Below the pieces are notes generated by a model, which saw only the letters and a program-made list of their open reading frames with translations, searched no databases and was not told the DNA's origin. Below, one piece after another: positions 1 to 8,579 of a stretch of DNA of 14,233 nt; position 1 is the first letter of the stretch; every line of letters starts with the position of its first letter. The translations under genes were made by a program, and so were the position numbers. The DNA is taken from assembly GCA_018820745.1 (NCBI GenBank), contig JAHJNP010000172.1:1-14233 (forward strand), given 5' to 3'. The stretch comes from Gammaproteobacteria bacterium (GTDB lineage: Bacteria; Pseudomonadota; Gammaproteobacteria; Burkholderiales; Thiobacillaceae).

Positions 1-1
1 C

Positions 2-1450
2 CCGCTCGACGAGGCCCACAATCTGTCGCGCCGTCTCAACAACCGGATTCTGTTGAAGCGTGAAGATCTGCAGCCGGTGTTTTCGTTCAAGTGCCGCGGC
101 GCCTACAACAAGATGGCGAAGCTGACGCAGGCTCAACTGGCGCGCGGCGTGGTGGCGGCGTCGGCCGGCAACCACGCGCAGGGAGTGGCGCTGGCGGCGC
201 AAAAACTCGGCGTGACGGCCATCATCGTGATGCCGGCCACCACGCCCAAGATCAAGGTCGATGCGGTGGCGGCGCGCGGCGCGCAGGTGATCCTGCACGG
301 CGACAATTACGACGAAGCCTGCGCCCACGCCATCACGCTGGCCAAGGAAGCGAAAGCGACCTTTGTCCACCCCTACGACGACCCCGACGTCATCGCCGGC
401 CAGGGCACGGTGGCGATGGAGTTGCTGCGTCAGCATCCCGGCCCGATCCATTCGGTCTACATCCCGGTCGGCGGCGGCGGGCTGATCGCCGGCATGGCCG
501 CCTATATCAAACGGCTGCGGCCGGAAATCAAAATCATCGGCGTCGAACCCGAGGACGCCGACGCGATGGCGCGCTCGCTGTGCAAGGGCAAGCGCATCAC
601 GCTGCCGCGCGTGGGCATATTTGCCGACGGCGTAGCGGTGAAACGGGTTGGCAAGGAAACCTTCCGCCTGGCGCAGCTGTATGTCGACGAAATCATCCGC
701 GTCAACAACGATGCCATCTGTGCGGCAATCAAGGACGTGTTCGAGGACACCCGCTCGATCCTGGAACCGGCCGGCGCGCTGTCGATCGCCGGGATGAAGG
801 CGGCCATCGCCGGCGACAAACTGAGGGGCAAGACGCTGGTCGCGGTGGCGTCGGGCGCCAACATGAACTTCGACCGCCTGCGCCACATCGCCGAGCGGGC
901 CGAACTGGGCGAGAAGCGGGAAGCCGTGCTGGCGGTGACCATCCCCGAGACGCCGGGCAGCTTCAAGACCTTCTGCGGCCTCTTGGGCGCGCGCAACATC
1001 ACCGAATTCAACTACCGCTATTCCGATCCCAGGGTGGCGCGCGTGTTCGTCGGCCTGTCCGTGCCGGGCGCGGGCGAGGGCGCGCGCGTGGTCGAGCTGT
1101 TGCAGCGCCATGGCCTGGAAGCGCTCGACCTCACCGACAATGAGATGGCCAAGCTGCACATCCGCCACATGGTCGGCGGGCGCGCGCCGGAGGCGGTCAA
1201 TGAAGTGCTGTATCGCTTCGAATTTCCCGAGCGCCCCGGTGCGCTGATGCAGTTTCTGGAAAGCATGAGCCGCGGCTGGAATATCAGCCTGTTCCACTAC
1301 CGCAACCACGGCGCGGACTATGGCCGCATCCTGGTCGGCATTCAGGTGCCGGAAAAGGAAAAGCCCGGCTTCCAGACGTTTCTGGACGGGCTGGGCTACC
1401 GTTATTGGGACGAATCCCGCAATCCGGCCTACAAGCTGTTCCTGGCCTGA
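2..1450 (+). CDS. ilvA: Threonine ammonia-lyase, biosynthetic (5' end outside window)
   Basis: PLP-dependent enzyme that deaminates threonine to 2-oxobutanoate, the first step of isoleucine synthesis; cytoplasmic. The reading frame is open from base 2, upstream of the first start-like TTG at 53, and already reads PLDEAHNLSRRLNNRILLKR, which is family sequence, so the true start lies before the window. About 20 residues are probably missing compared with the usual ~500 aa. Seen: the PLP-lysine motif SFKCRGAYNK (lysine codon 89-91), the SAGNHAQG phosphate loop region, and the glycine loop VGGGGLIAG. The C-terminal third holds two ACT-like regulatory modules, beginning near VLAVTIPETPGSF and VLYRFEFPERPGAL. 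This marks the biosynthetic, isoleucine-inhibited form rather than the shorter catabolic TdcB type. Stop TGA at 1448-1450, one base from the converging DUF2892 remnant. Confidence 0.95.
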   Translation, partial: PLDEAHNLSRRLNNRILLKREDLQPVFSFKCRGAYNKMAKLTQAQLARGVVAASAGNHAQGVALAAQKLGVTAIIVMPATTPKIKVDAVAARGAQVILHGDNYDEACAHAITLAKEAKATFVHPYDDPDVIAGQGTVAMELLRQHPGPIHSVYIPVGGGGLIAGMAAYIKRLRPEIKIIGVEPEDADAMARSLCKGKRITLPRVGIFADGVAVKRVGKETFRLAQLYVDEIIRVNNDAICAAIKDVFEDTRSILEPAGALSIAGMKAAIAGDKLRGKTLVAVASGANMNFDRLRHIAERAELGEKREAVLAVTIPETPGSFKTFCGLLGARNITEFNYRYSDPRVARVFVGLSVPGAGEGARVVELLQRHGLEALDLTDNEMAKLHIRHMVGGRAPEAVNEVLYRFEFPERPGALMQFLESMSRGWNISLFHYRNHGADYGRILVGIQVPEKEKPGFQTFLDGLGYRYWDESRNPAYKLFLA

Positions 1451-1451
1451 T

Positions 1452-1640
1452 TTACTTCTTCAGGCCGCAGGGGGCGCCAGGCAGGCGGTTGGCGGGGGCT
1501 GTCTGAACAGCCCGGTGGCGAGCGGCTGCACGCCGATCCGAGCTCGCACTGCACCATTGAAGAAGACCACCCCGGCGATGAGCGCGAGGCCTGCATGGAT
1601 GCGGATGGTGCGCAATCGTGCCGGCGTTGGCGAGCCCCTC
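1452..1640 (-). pseudogene. Decayed DUF2892 small membrane protein gene
   Basis: No single frame encodes this protein, but joining two minus-strand frames gives a recognisable DUF2892 (YgaP-type inner-membrane) pattern. One frame gives NAGTI (about 1627-1613), a second gives RTIRIHAGLALIAGVVFF then IGVQPLATGLFRQ (about 1612-1500), and the first resumes as PANRLPGAPCGLKK with stop TAA at 1454-1452. The family usually reads NVGxxDRxxRIxxG, then WxWIGxxPLxTGLFRxCPxYxLLG. Here the expected Cys before the final Pro is lost at the second shift, and two usual Trp positions are Arg (NGAVRARIG). The two shifts, near 1613 and 1494-1499, cancel, as with losses of two bases and one base. No good ATG with a ribosome site precedes it. 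Family assignment is from memory; sequencing error is an alternative explanation. Confidence 0.5.
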
Positions 1641-1763
1641 AAATCGTGAATGAAGGATTCCACTATAGTGCGTCCATAGCCCTCGATGTGAGGAAATGAA
1701 CTGGCTGAGTCCCGGCGGATTTCGCTCGGGCGATGCCCGCCCGCTGCATGTTACGCTCGTGCC

Positions 1764-3713
1764 ATGTTTCGAATAATCGGTTTTTTCCTGCTGGTGGTGT
1801 GGCCCGTGGTGCCCGTGTGGGCGGCCCCGGGCGACGCCGCCGTTCTTCAGGCGCAGCAGGCATTTGCCGCACGCAAGCTGGCCGGTCTGGAACGTGCCGC
1901 GCGTGCCGTGCCGGACGCTCATGTGCTGTTGCCCTATGTCGAATACTGGCGCCTGATACTGACGAGCAGTGCCAAGGATGCTCGCGTTGCCGATTTTCTG
2001 GCGCGCTACCCCGGTAGTCGCCTGGCCGAAGCCCTGCGTGCCGACTGGCTGAAATCGCTCGGCGTGCGCGAAGCGTGGCCGCAGTACCTGGCCGAGTACC
2101 CGCGCCTCGTTAGCCCCGATGCAACGCACCAGTGCTATGCCTATCGTGCGGAGTGGGCGCAGGGGAATCGCAGCCATCAGCGTGAGGCGGTGGCAATGTG
2201 GTTCACCGGACGCGACATGCCGTCGGCCTGCACCCCCTTATTCGAACAGATGATCGAGGCCGGGTTGATCAGCGAGGAGGACGTCTGGCGGCGCCTGCGG
2301 CTGGCGCTGGAAGCCAACAACCCCAACGTCGCCCGGGCCGTGGTCAATGCTTTGCCCGCCGCGCAGCGCCCCGCCGCCACCCTGCTCGATCGGGCCAGCC
2401 GCGATCCTGCACGTTTGCTGAGAACGGACAGCCTTGATCCGGGTCAGCGCAGTCACCGCGAAATTGCGCTCTATGCGCTCGATCAGCTGGCCAGGCGCAG
2501 TACGGCGGAGGCCGAGCAGGCGCTGCACAAGCGCGCGGCACAGTTCGGCACGGAAGAGTTGCGCACGGCCTGGGCGCGTCTCGCTACCTGGGCGGCACGC
2601 CGCCATGAACCGGTTGCCTTGGCGTGGTTTCAGCAGGCGGGGGTGGCGCTGACAAATGATTTCCAGCGCGAATGGTGGGTGCGCGCCGCACTGCGCGCAG
2701 GCGACTGGCAGGCCGTGCAGCGGGTGATCGAGAGCATGAGCGATGCGGTCCGTGAACAGCCTGTCTGGCGCTACTGGCGCGCGCGCGCCTTGCAGGCCAA
2801 CGGCCAGCGTGCGGCGTCGAATCCGCTGTTTCTCGCGCTGGCGCGCGAGCATCATTACTACGGCCAACTGGCGCAGGAAGAGCTCGGCCCGGTGATGCAG
2901 GCGCCTGTTGTCAATACCAAGGCAGGTGGCGATGACGTCGCGGCGATTGCACGCCTGCCCGGCATCGCGCGTGCGCAGGCCTTGTACGAGATCGGCCTGC
3001 GCAGCGACGCCAGCCAGGAGTGGAACTGGACGATCCGCGCGTTTTCAGATGCCCAGCTGCTGGCGGCCGCGGAGCTGGCGCGGCGCATGGAATGGTATGA
3101 CCGCGCCATCAACACCGCCGAGCGCACCCGCGAACTGCACGATTTCGAATTGCGTTTTCTGGCGCCTTACCGCGAACTGGCGCAAAAGGCCGCGCGCGAA
3201 AACGAACTCGACGAAGCCTGGGTGTTCGGCCTGATGCGGCAGGAAAGCCGCTTCGTCAACGTGGCGCGATCCAGCGTTGGCGCGTCCGGCCTGATGCAGA
3301 TCATGCCGGCCACAGCCAGATGGATCGCGAAGCGGCTCGGCATCAAGCGTTTTCATCCGCGCGAGATGCAGGATCCGGCCAAAAACATCCAGTTTGGCGC
3401 GTATTACCTGAAGCACGTTCAAACCAGCCTGGACGGTTCGCCGGTGCTCGCCACTGCAGCCTACAACGCCGGGCCCGGGCGGGCGCAGCGCTGGCGCGAC
3501 ATCCGGCCGATGGAAGCGGCGATCTACATCGAAACGATTCCGTTTGCTGAAACACGCGATTACGTCAAGAAGGTGATGAGCAACGCCATCTATTATGCGG
3601 CGCGTTTCGGCCAGCCGTCGGTGCTGCTGACAGACCGGCTGGGCACGGTGCCGCCGCGCAAAACGCCCGTCATTGCGACGCCCGGTACGGACGCCTCGGT
3701 GGAACTCGATTAA
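1764..3713 (+). CDS. slt: Soluble lytic murein transglycosylase (Slt70 type)
   Basis: Periplasmic enzyme that cleaves the MurNAc-GlcNAc bond of peptidoglycan with formation of 1,6-anhydro-MurNAc, used in wall turnover and recycling. The 649-aa product matches the usual ~640 aa of the family. Residues 1-20 form a signal peptide with a VWA-A cleavage site. Residues about 25-450 are Ala/Arg-rich helical repeats corresponding to the U and L ring of Slt70. The catalytic SLT domain follows at about 475-600: catalytic Glu494 in RQESRF, then GASGLMQIMPATA, and the AYNAGPGRAQRW substrate-groove motif. The ATG at 1764 is the only start that places the signal peptide at the N terminus. The preceding 100 bases contain no obvious strong promoter. 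The next gene starts 37 bp downstream. Confidence 0.95.
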   Translation: MFRIIGFFLLVVWPVVPVWAAPGDAAVLQAQQAFAARKLAGLERAARAVPDAHVLLPYVEYWRLILTSSAKDARVADFLARYPGSRLAEALRADWLKSLGVREAWPQYLAEYPRLVSPDATHQCYAYRAEWAQGNRSHQREAVAMWFTGRDMPSACTPLFEQMIEAGLISEEDVWRRLRLALEANNPNVARAVVNALPAAQRPAATLLDRASRDPARLLRTDSLDPGQRSHREIALYALDQLARRSTAEAEQALHKRAAQFGTEELRTAWARLATWAARRHEPVALAWFQQAGVALTNDFQREWWVRAALRAGDWQAVQRVIESMSDAVREQPVWRYWRARALQANGQRAASNPLFLALAREHHYYGQLAQEELGPVMQAPVVNTKAGGDDVAAIARLPGIARAQALYEIGLRSDASQEWNWTIRAFSDAQLLAAAELARRMEWYDRAINTAERTRELHDFELRFLAPYRELAQKAARENELDEAWVFGLMRQESRFVNVARSSVGASGLMQIMPATARWIAKRLGIKRFHPREMQDPAKNIQFGAYYLKHVQTSLDGSPVLATAAYNAGPGRAQRWRDIRPMEAAIYIETIPFAETRDYVKKVMSNAIYYAARFGQPSVLLTDRLGTVPPRKTPVIATPGTDASVELD

Positions 3714-3727
3714 AATCAGCAGCGCCT

Positions 3728-3733
3728 TATATT
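3728..3733 (+). promoter_or_regulatory. Possible -10 element (TATATT) before the NDUFA9-like gene
   Basis: TATATT matches the sigma-70 -10 consensus at five of six positions and lies in an AT-rich patch between slt and the next gene, 17 bp before the ATG. No matching -35 hexamer lies 16-18 bp upstream, where the sequence is CTCGAT or TCGATT. If used, the leader would be only about 10 nt. The gene may equally be read through from slt. Confidence 0.25.
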
Positions 3734-3750
3734 CTGAAACGTATCCCACC

Positions 3751-4788
3751 ATGAAGATTGAACGCATATGCATCCTCGGCGGGTCCGGCTTTGTCGGCAC
3801 CCATCTCGTCAGCCAGCTCGCCGCGCGTGGCCTCCAGGTGCGTGTGCTCTCCCGCCGCCGCGAAACGGCCAAGGAACTGATCCTGCTGCCCACGGTGGAG
3901 GTCATCGAGGCCGACGTGCACGACCAGCAGGAGCTCATCCGCCATTTCCGCGGCATGGATGCCGTCATCAACCTGGTCGGCATCCTGCATGAAAGGACGA
4001 TCGGCCGCGCCGACCTGCCCGCCGCACGCCGCGGCGACTTCCAGAGAGTCCACGTCGAACTGCCGCGCAAGGTCATCCACGCCTGCGGCGAGGCGGGCGT
4101 GAACCGCCTGCTGCACATGAGCGCGCTCGGCGCCAACCCGAATTCGCGCTCAGCCTACCAGCGTTCAAAGGGCATCGCCGAAGCACTGGTGCGCGAGGCC
4201 GGGATGCACCATGTCGAGCACGAGAACTGGTATCTCAACGGCCCCAAGTTCATCCATGGCTACGGCCTCGATGTCACGATTTTCCGTCCATCGGTGATTT
4301 TCGGTCGCGGCGATTCCTTCCTGTCGATGTTCGCCCGACTGCTGAAGGTTTTTCCCGTGCTGCCACTGGCAAACGCGGGCGCGCGCTTTGCCCCGGTGCA
4401 CGTCGAAGACGTCGCGCGCGCGTATGCCGACAGCCTCGACAATCCCGCGACCTACGGCCAGACCTATGAGCTGTGCGGCCCCAGGGCCTATACCCTGCAG
4501 GAGCTGGTGAGTTATGTGGGCGAAGTCACCGGCAAGCCACGCAGCATCATCCCCCTGGGCAAATGGATGTCGTATTTCCAGGCCTGGGCGCTTGAATTCA
4601 AGCCCGGCAGCAAGCTGATGACGCGCGACAATTACTACGCCATGAGCACGGACAACGTCTGCGCCGGCGGCTGGCCGCCGGTGTTCGATTTCCAGCCGGC
4701 AGCACTCGAAGCCGTCGCGCCGGAATATCTGCGTGCCGGCACGCCCCGCGCGCGCTACGAAGGCTACCGCGAAGGCGCCCGCCGCTAA
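3751..4788 (+). CDS. NDUFA9-like NAD(P)-binding protein (atypical extended SDR)
   Basis: Cytoplasmic Rossmann-fold protein of the family often labelled complex I NDUFA9 subunit family protein. In bacteria its substrate is not established; relatives include NmrA/UDP-sugar epimerase-like proteins. The 345-aa product opens with a beta strand and the dinucleotide motif G10-GS-G13-FV-G16, followed by the SRR basic loop that often selects NADP(H). MSALGANP and then YQRSK give the SDR Ser and Tyr-x3-Lys positions. FRPSVIFGRGD and the PVHVEDVA motif are typical of extended SDRs. The frame is open back to 3673, but the ATG at 3751 puts the Rossmann motif at the N terminus and avoids overlap with slt. 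Around residues 152-170 a stretch with HHVEHENWY looks longer than I expect for the family. It lies between slt and cca in the same orientation. Confidence 0.85.
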   Translation: MKIERICILGGSGFVGTHLVSQLAARGLQVRVLSRRRETAKELILLPTVEVIEADVHDQQELIRHFRGMDAVINLVGILHERTIGRADLPAARRGDFQRVHVELPRKVIHACGEAGVNRLLHMSALGANPNSRSAYQRSKGIAEALVREAGMHHVEHENWYLNGPKFIHGYGLDVTIFRPSVIFGRGDSFLSMFARLLKVFPVLPLANAGARFAPVHVEDVARAYADSLDNPATYGQTYELCGPRAYTLQELVSYVGEVTGKPRSIIPLGKWMSYFQAWALEFKPGSKLMTRDNYYAMSTDNVCAGGWPPVFDFQPAALEAVAPEYLRAGTPRARYEGYREGARR

Positions 4789-4803
4789 CGCTACGCTGCC
4801 GCC

Positions 4804-6033
4804 ATGAAGACCTATATCGTTGGCGGCGCGGTGCGGGACCAGTTGCTGGGCTTGCCGGTGGCCGACCGCGACCACGTCGTCGTCGGCGCCACGCCGGACG
4901 AGATGCTTGCGTTGGGCTTTCAGCCGGTGGGCAAGGATTTCCCGGTTTTTCTGCATCCGAAAACCCACGAGGAATATGCGCTGGCGCGCACCGAGCGCAA
5001 GTCTGGCCACGGCTACAAGGGATTCAAGGTGTACGCCGCGCCGGAAGTCACGCTGGAAGAGGACTTGCTGCGGCGCGACCTCACCATCAATGCGATGGCC
5101 GAGGACGAGACCGGCGCGCTGATCGATCCTTATGGCGGCCAGCGCGACCTGGCGGCAAAAATCTTCCGCCATGTCAGCGCGGCGTTTGCCGAAGATCCCG
5201 TTCGAATTCTAAGAGTGGCCCGCTTCGCCGCCCGCTTCACCGACTTTGTCGTGGCGCCGGAAACCCTCGCGCTGATGCGGCAGATGGTGGACAACGGAGA
5301 GGTCGACGCGCTGGTGCCCGAGCGGGTGTGGCAGGAAGTCGCGCGTGGCCTGATGGATGCGCAGCCCTCGCGCATGTTCCTGGTGCTGCGCGACTGCGGC
5401 GCGCTGGCCCGGCTGTTTCCCGAAATCGACCGCCTGTTCGGCGTGCCGCAGCCGCCCGAGCATCATCCGGAAATCGACACCGGTGTCCACGTCATGCTGG
5501 TGGTCGACTGGGCCGCGCGGCAGGGCTTCAGTCTGCCGGTGCGTTTCGCGGCATTGACCCACGATCTCGGCAAGGGCGTCACCCCGCCCGAGCAGTGGCC
5601 CCGACACCACGACCACGAAGTCAAAAGCGCCGAACTGGTGCGCGGACTTTGCGAACGCATCCGCGTGCCCGCCGACTGTCGCGACCTCGCCGTCGCGGTG
5701 GCGCGCGAGCACGGCCAGGTGCATCGCGCGCTGGAACTGCGTCCCGGCACCCTCGTCGAGCTGCTGGAGCGGGTTGACGCCTTTCGCCGGTCCGATCGCT
5801 TCGAGGAATTCCTGCAGGCCTGCGAGTGCGATTTTCGCGGGCGGCCGGGCTATGCGGACAAAGCTTTTCCTGCCCCCGACTATTTGCGGCAAACGCTGCA
5901 AGCCGCGCAGGCCATCGATGCCGCTGCCGTGGCACGCAGTGCCGATCCGGCACGCATCCGGGAGGCGATCTTCCAGGCGCGGGCGGCCGCCGTGGCGGCG
6001 TGGCGCGATCGGCCGCCAGCCGGCAGCCTGTAA
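4804..6033 (+). CDS. cca: Multifunctional CCA tRNA nucleotidyltransferase/phosphohydrolase
   Basis: Adds or repairs the 3'-terminal CCA of tRNAs using CTP and ATP without a template; cytoplasmic. The 409 aa closely match the E. coli enzyme (412 aa). The N-terminal class II polymerase-beta-type domain shows [10 protein letters not shown], the two metal Asp residues D21 and D23, and the [10 protein letters not shown] and [15 protein letters not shown] motifs that form the nucleotide and tRNA sites. The C-terminal HD phosphohydrolase domain is intact: [13 protein letters not shown], then the H253-D254 pair in LTHDLGKG, and HHDHE. This marks the bifunctional type with phosphatase/phosphodiesterase activity. 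It starts 15 bp after the NDUFA9-like gene. No strong ribosome site is seen before the ATG, which suggests coupling to the upstream gene. Confidence 0.96.
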   Translation: MKTYIVGGAVRDQLLGLPVADRDHVVVGATPDEMLALGFQPVGKDFPVFLHPKTHEEYALARTERKSGHGYKGFKVYAAPEVTLEEDLLRRDLTINAMAEDETGALIDPYGGQRDLAAKIFRHVSAAFAEDPVRILRVARFAARFTDFVVAPETLALMRQMVDNGEVDALVPERVWQEVARGLMDAQPSRMFLVLRDCGALARLFPEIDRLFGVPQPPEHHPEIDTGVHVMLVVDWAARQGFSLPVRFAALTHDLGKGVTPPEQWPRHHDHEVKSAELVRGLCERIRVPADCRDLAVAVAREHGQVHRALELRPGTLVELLERVDAFRRSDRFEEFLQACECDFRGRPGYADKAFPAPDYLRQTLQAAQAIDAAAVARSADPARIREAIFQARAAAVAAWRDRPPAGSL

Positions 6034-6087
6034 GTCCGGTTTCCCGTTCGGCGATCCTCCCGGCGAACCACCCCGAATTTTTATCGG

Positions 6088-6111
6088 CAATGCGCGAGCA
6101 GTTCAATGCGC
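6088..6111. repeat. Pair of 8-bp direct repeats CAATGCGC
   Basis: CAATGCGC occurs at 6088-6095 and 6104-6111, start to start 16 bp, in the 131-bp gap between cca and the lipoprotein gene. It could be a regulator site or chance. Just downstream a weak promoter-like pair is seen: TTGAAG at 6124-6129 and TTTAAA at 6147-6152, with a 17-bp spacer. Confidence 0.25.
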
Positions 6112-6164
6112 TTGTGTCTATCCTTGAAGAGGCTTGTTCATCGATTTTTAAAAGGGATGCGTTC

Positions 6165-6581
6165 ATGGAATCCAGATTGCTTGTTGTGCTGCTGGCCACC
6201 GCGCTGGCACCGGCCCTGATCGGCTGCGAAACCGGTCCGCGCTATGGCGAGGTCGCGGTGCGCGACCCGCACTACTCGGCGAGGGTGGTGTTTACCGATC
6301 ATGACCGCCGCCTGATTCATGACTATTACGAACCGCGCTACAAGAAACTACCCCCTGGCCAGGTCAAGAAGGGCCGGCTTCCCCCCGGCCATGCCTGGCG
6401 GGTAAGGCATGGCCAGCGAATCAGCGATGACGCGCAATTGCGCTACCTTCCTTATGCGCTGGATCAACGCCTTTCGCGACTGCCGCCGGAGTATGTGCGC
6501 GTCATCATCGGCACCGATGTGGTGATCATGAATACGCGTACCCGTGTGGTGGTGGACATTCTGGAGGACATCGCCGACTGA
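6165..6581 (+). CDS. RcnB-like lipoprotein of unknown function
   Basis: The 138-aa product has a lipoprotein signal: a hydrophobic stretch of residues 5-18 and a lipobox ALIGC with Cys21, so it is probably membrane-anchored and faces the periplasm. The mature part has the RcnB-type pattern: a [12 protein letters not shown] segment, a second LPPGHAW repeat, [14 protein letters not shown], and a C-terminal [25 protein letters not shown]. coli RcnB is a periplasmic protein linked to nickel/cobalt homeostasis; that role is not shown for this branch. The frame is open far upstream, but only the ATG at 6165 gives the signal sequence and has a purine-rich AAAAGGG about 8 nt before it. Archease follows after 31 bp. 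Confidence 0.75.
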   Translation: MESRLLVVLLATALAPALIGCETGPRYGEVAVRDPHYSARVVFTDHDRRLIHDYYEPRYKKLPPGQVKKGRLPPGHAWRVRHGQRISDDAQLRYLPYALDQRLSRLPPEYVRVIIGTDVVIMNTRTRVVVDILEDIAD

Positions 6582-6612
6582 GCCGGTGTTGCCGGACAGG
6601 CGTGCATCGGTA

Positions 6613-7059
6613 ATGAACCAGACCGGCGGAACCGCCATGGGTGGGGCGCACTGGGCGCATTTTCCGCACCAGGCCGACATGGGGGTGCGCGGCGTCGGCC
6701 CCACCCTGGCGGCCGCCTTCGAGCAGGCGGCACTGGCGATGACCGCCGTGGTGACCGATCCGGCCAGTGTGGCGCCGGCGCTGGCAGTCGATATCGACTG
6801 CGAGGCGCCGGACGACGAGTTGCTGCTGGTCGACTGGCTCAACGCGCTGATCCTCGAGATGGCGGCGCGCCACATGCTGTTCAGCCGCTTCGAAGTCGGC
6901 CTTGACGGGCGTCATCTGCATGCCACCGCCTGGGGCGAGGCGGTGGACATCGAAAAGCACCAGCCGGTCGTCGAAATCAAGGGCGCCACCTACACTGAAC
7001 TGAAAGTGGTGCGGGACGAATCCGGGCGGTGGCTGGCCCAGTGCGTGGTGGATGTGTGA
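6613..7059 (+). CDS. Archease, RtcB cofactor
   Basis: Small cytoplasmic protein that speeds guanylylation and turnover of the RNA ligase RtcB and broadens its nucleotide use. From the ATG at 6613 the product is 148 aa, close to the ~140 aa of the family. Family features seen: [12 protein letters not shown] with the N-terminal metal-binding Asp, [15 protein letters not shown], the acidic [14 protein letters not shown] segment, and the C-terminal [11 protein letters not shown] motif. An internal ATG at 6637, preceded by GGCGGA, is an equally possible start and would remove eight poorly conserved residues. The stop codon lies next to the rtcB start region, so the two are almost certainly co-transcribed. 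Confidence 0.88.
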   Translation: MNQTGGTAMGGAHWAHFPHQADMGVRGVGPTLAAAFEQAALAMTAVVTDPASVAPALAVDIDCEAPDDELLLVDWLNALILEMAARHMLFSRFEVGLDGRHLHATAWGEAVDIEKHQPVVEIKGATYTELKVVRDESGRWLAQCVVDV

Positions 7060-7060
7060 A

Positions 7061-8491
7061 ATGGATCTAGCTCAGCTCAAGCAGGTGTCGGATGTCGAGT
7101 GGCGCATCGCGCCGTTCGGGAAAATGCGTGTGCCGGCGGTGATCTATGCCGATCAGGCATTGATCAGCGAAATGGACGACAAGGTGTTCGAGCAGATCAC
7201 CAATGTCGCCACGCTGCCGGGGATCGTCCAGGCCGCCTATGCCATGCCCGACGCACACTGGGGCTACGGCTTCCCGATCGGCGGGGTGGCGGCGTTCGAT
7301 GCCGACGCGGGCGGCGTGGTATCGGCCGGCGGGGTGGGGTTCGACATCTCCTGCGGCGTGCGCACCCTGCATACCGGACTCAAGGCCGCAGACATCGCGC
7401 CGCTCAAGCAGCGGCTCGCCGACCGGCTGTTCACCCATATTCCGGCAGGCGTCGGCAGCACCGGCCCGTTGCGCCTCGACGCCGGCGAGATGGACGCGAT
7501 GCTGCGCGGCGGCGCGCGCTGGGCGGTCGAGCACGGCTACGGTAGCGAGGCCGACCTCGATCGCATCGAGGAGCATGGCTGTATGGCCGGCGCCGAGCCG
7601 AACCGGGTGTCCGAGCACGCCAAGCGCCGCCAGCGCGACGAGATCGGCACCCTCGGCTCCGGCAACCATTACCTCGAACTGCAGGAAATCGTCGAAATCT
7701 ACGACACGAAAGCAGCCGACCGCTTCCGCCTGCGCCAGGGCGAGGTGGTGGTCAGCATCCATTGCGGATCGCGCGGACTGGGGCACCAGATCGGTACCGA
7801 ATTCCTCAAGCAGATGGTGATCTCCGCGCCCGGTTACGGCATCGACTTGCCCGACCGCGAGCTCGCCTGCGCGCCCATTCACTCGCCTGTCGGCCAGGCC
7901 TATCTCGGCGCCATGCGCGCGGCGGTCAACTGCGCCCTGGCCAACCGCCAGGTCATCACCCACCTCACCCGCAAGGTGTTCGCCGACCTCATTCCGGGCA
8001 CGCATCTCAGCCTGATCTACGACGTCTCGCACAACACCTGCAAGGAGGAATGGCATACGGTGGACGGTCAGACGCGCCGCCTGTATGTGCACCGCAAGGG
8101 CGCGACGCGCGCCTTCGGCCCGGGCCATCCGAGCCTGCCCGGCGAGTTACGCGATATCGGCCAGCCGGTGCTGATCGGCGGCAGCATGGGCACCGCGTCC
8201 TACATCCTCGTCGGCACCGAGGAAGGCATGTCGCGCGCCTTCAGCTCCGCCTGCCACGGTGCCGGACGTTCCATGAGCCGTCATCAGGCCACCCGCCAGT
8301 GGCACGGCCGGGCGTTGGTGGACGAGCTCGCCAGCCAGGGCATATTGATCCGCAGCCCCTCGCTGCGGGGCGTGGCGGAAGAAGCCCCCGGCGCCTACAA
8401 GGACGTCAGCGCGGTGGTGGAAGCGGCCGACCGGGCCGGGCTGGCGCGCAAGGTGGCCAAGCTGAAGCCGCTGGTCTGTATCAAGGGCTGA
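7061..8491 (+). CDS. rtcB: RNA-splicing ligase RtcB (3'-phosphate/5'-OH ligase)
   Basis: GTP- and Mn2+-dependent ligase that joins RNA ends bearing 3'-phosphate (or 2',3'-cyclic phosphate) and 5'-OH, as in repair of cleaved tRNA or rRNA. All active-site residues are seen and several fall at the same numbers as in the Pyrococcus enzyme: D95 and C98 (FDISCG), N202-H203 (GSGNHYLE), H234 (SIHCGSRGLGHQ), H324 (DVSHN), and the guanylylated H399 in ACHGAGRSMSRHQ. The 476-aa length is normal. An in-frame ATG at 7052 overlaps the archease stop, but the ATG at 7061 gives the usual MDL-type N terminus and just clears it. No RtcA cyclase or RtcR regulator gene is in the window. Confidence 0.95.
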   Translation: MDLAQLKQVSDVEWRIAPFGKMRVPAVIYADQALISEMDDKVFEQITNVATLPGIVQAAYAMPDAHWGYGFPIGGVAAFDADAGGVVSAGGVGFDISCGVRTLHTGLKAADIAPLKQRLADRLFTHIPAGVGSTGPLRLDAGEMDAMLRGGARWAVEHGYGSEADLDRIEEHGCMAGAEPNRVSEHAKRRQRDEIGTLGSGNHYLELQEIVEIYDTKAADRFRLRQGEVVVSIHCGSRGLGHQIGTEFLKQMVISAPGYGIDLPDRELACAPIHSPVGQAYLGAMRAAVNCALANRQVITHLTRKVFADLIPGTHLSLIYDVSHNTCKEEWHTVDGQTRRLYVHRKGATRAFGPGHPSLPGELRDIGQPVLIGGSMGTASYILVGTEEGMSRAFSSACHGAGRSMSRHQATRQWHGRALVDELASQGILIRSPSLRGVAEEAPGAYKDVSAVVEAADRAGLARKVAKLKPLVCIKG

Positions 8492-8579
8492 ATGGCGCCC
8501 CGTTGGAACTGTGGCTTGTTTGCGGCGTCAAATTGACCGAATGCGGCGCAGCAGCCGCAAATGGAAAATGGAGTGCCCC

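Noticed and set aside
1661..1670. Perfect 10-bp palindrome CACTATAGTG containing TATAGT on both strands
   Set aside because: No -35 element is found at a suitable distance on either strand; could be chance in the gap before slt.
1727..1739. Small hairpin CGGGC-GAT-GCCCG before slt
   Set aside because: Five-bp stem with no T-run and no upstream plus-strand gene close enough to need a terminator; short GC hairpins are common in this sequence.
3045..4136. Long minus-strand open frame (363 codons) across the slt/NDUFA9-like boundary
   Set aside because: Lies opposite two well-recognised genes, shows no family motifs, and open antisense frames are expected at this GC content.
7067..8128. Long minus-strand open frame opposite rtcB
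   Set aside because: Composition is typical of antisense GC-rich frames (Ala/Gly/His/Arg-rich), with no start signal; rtcB on the plus strand is certain.
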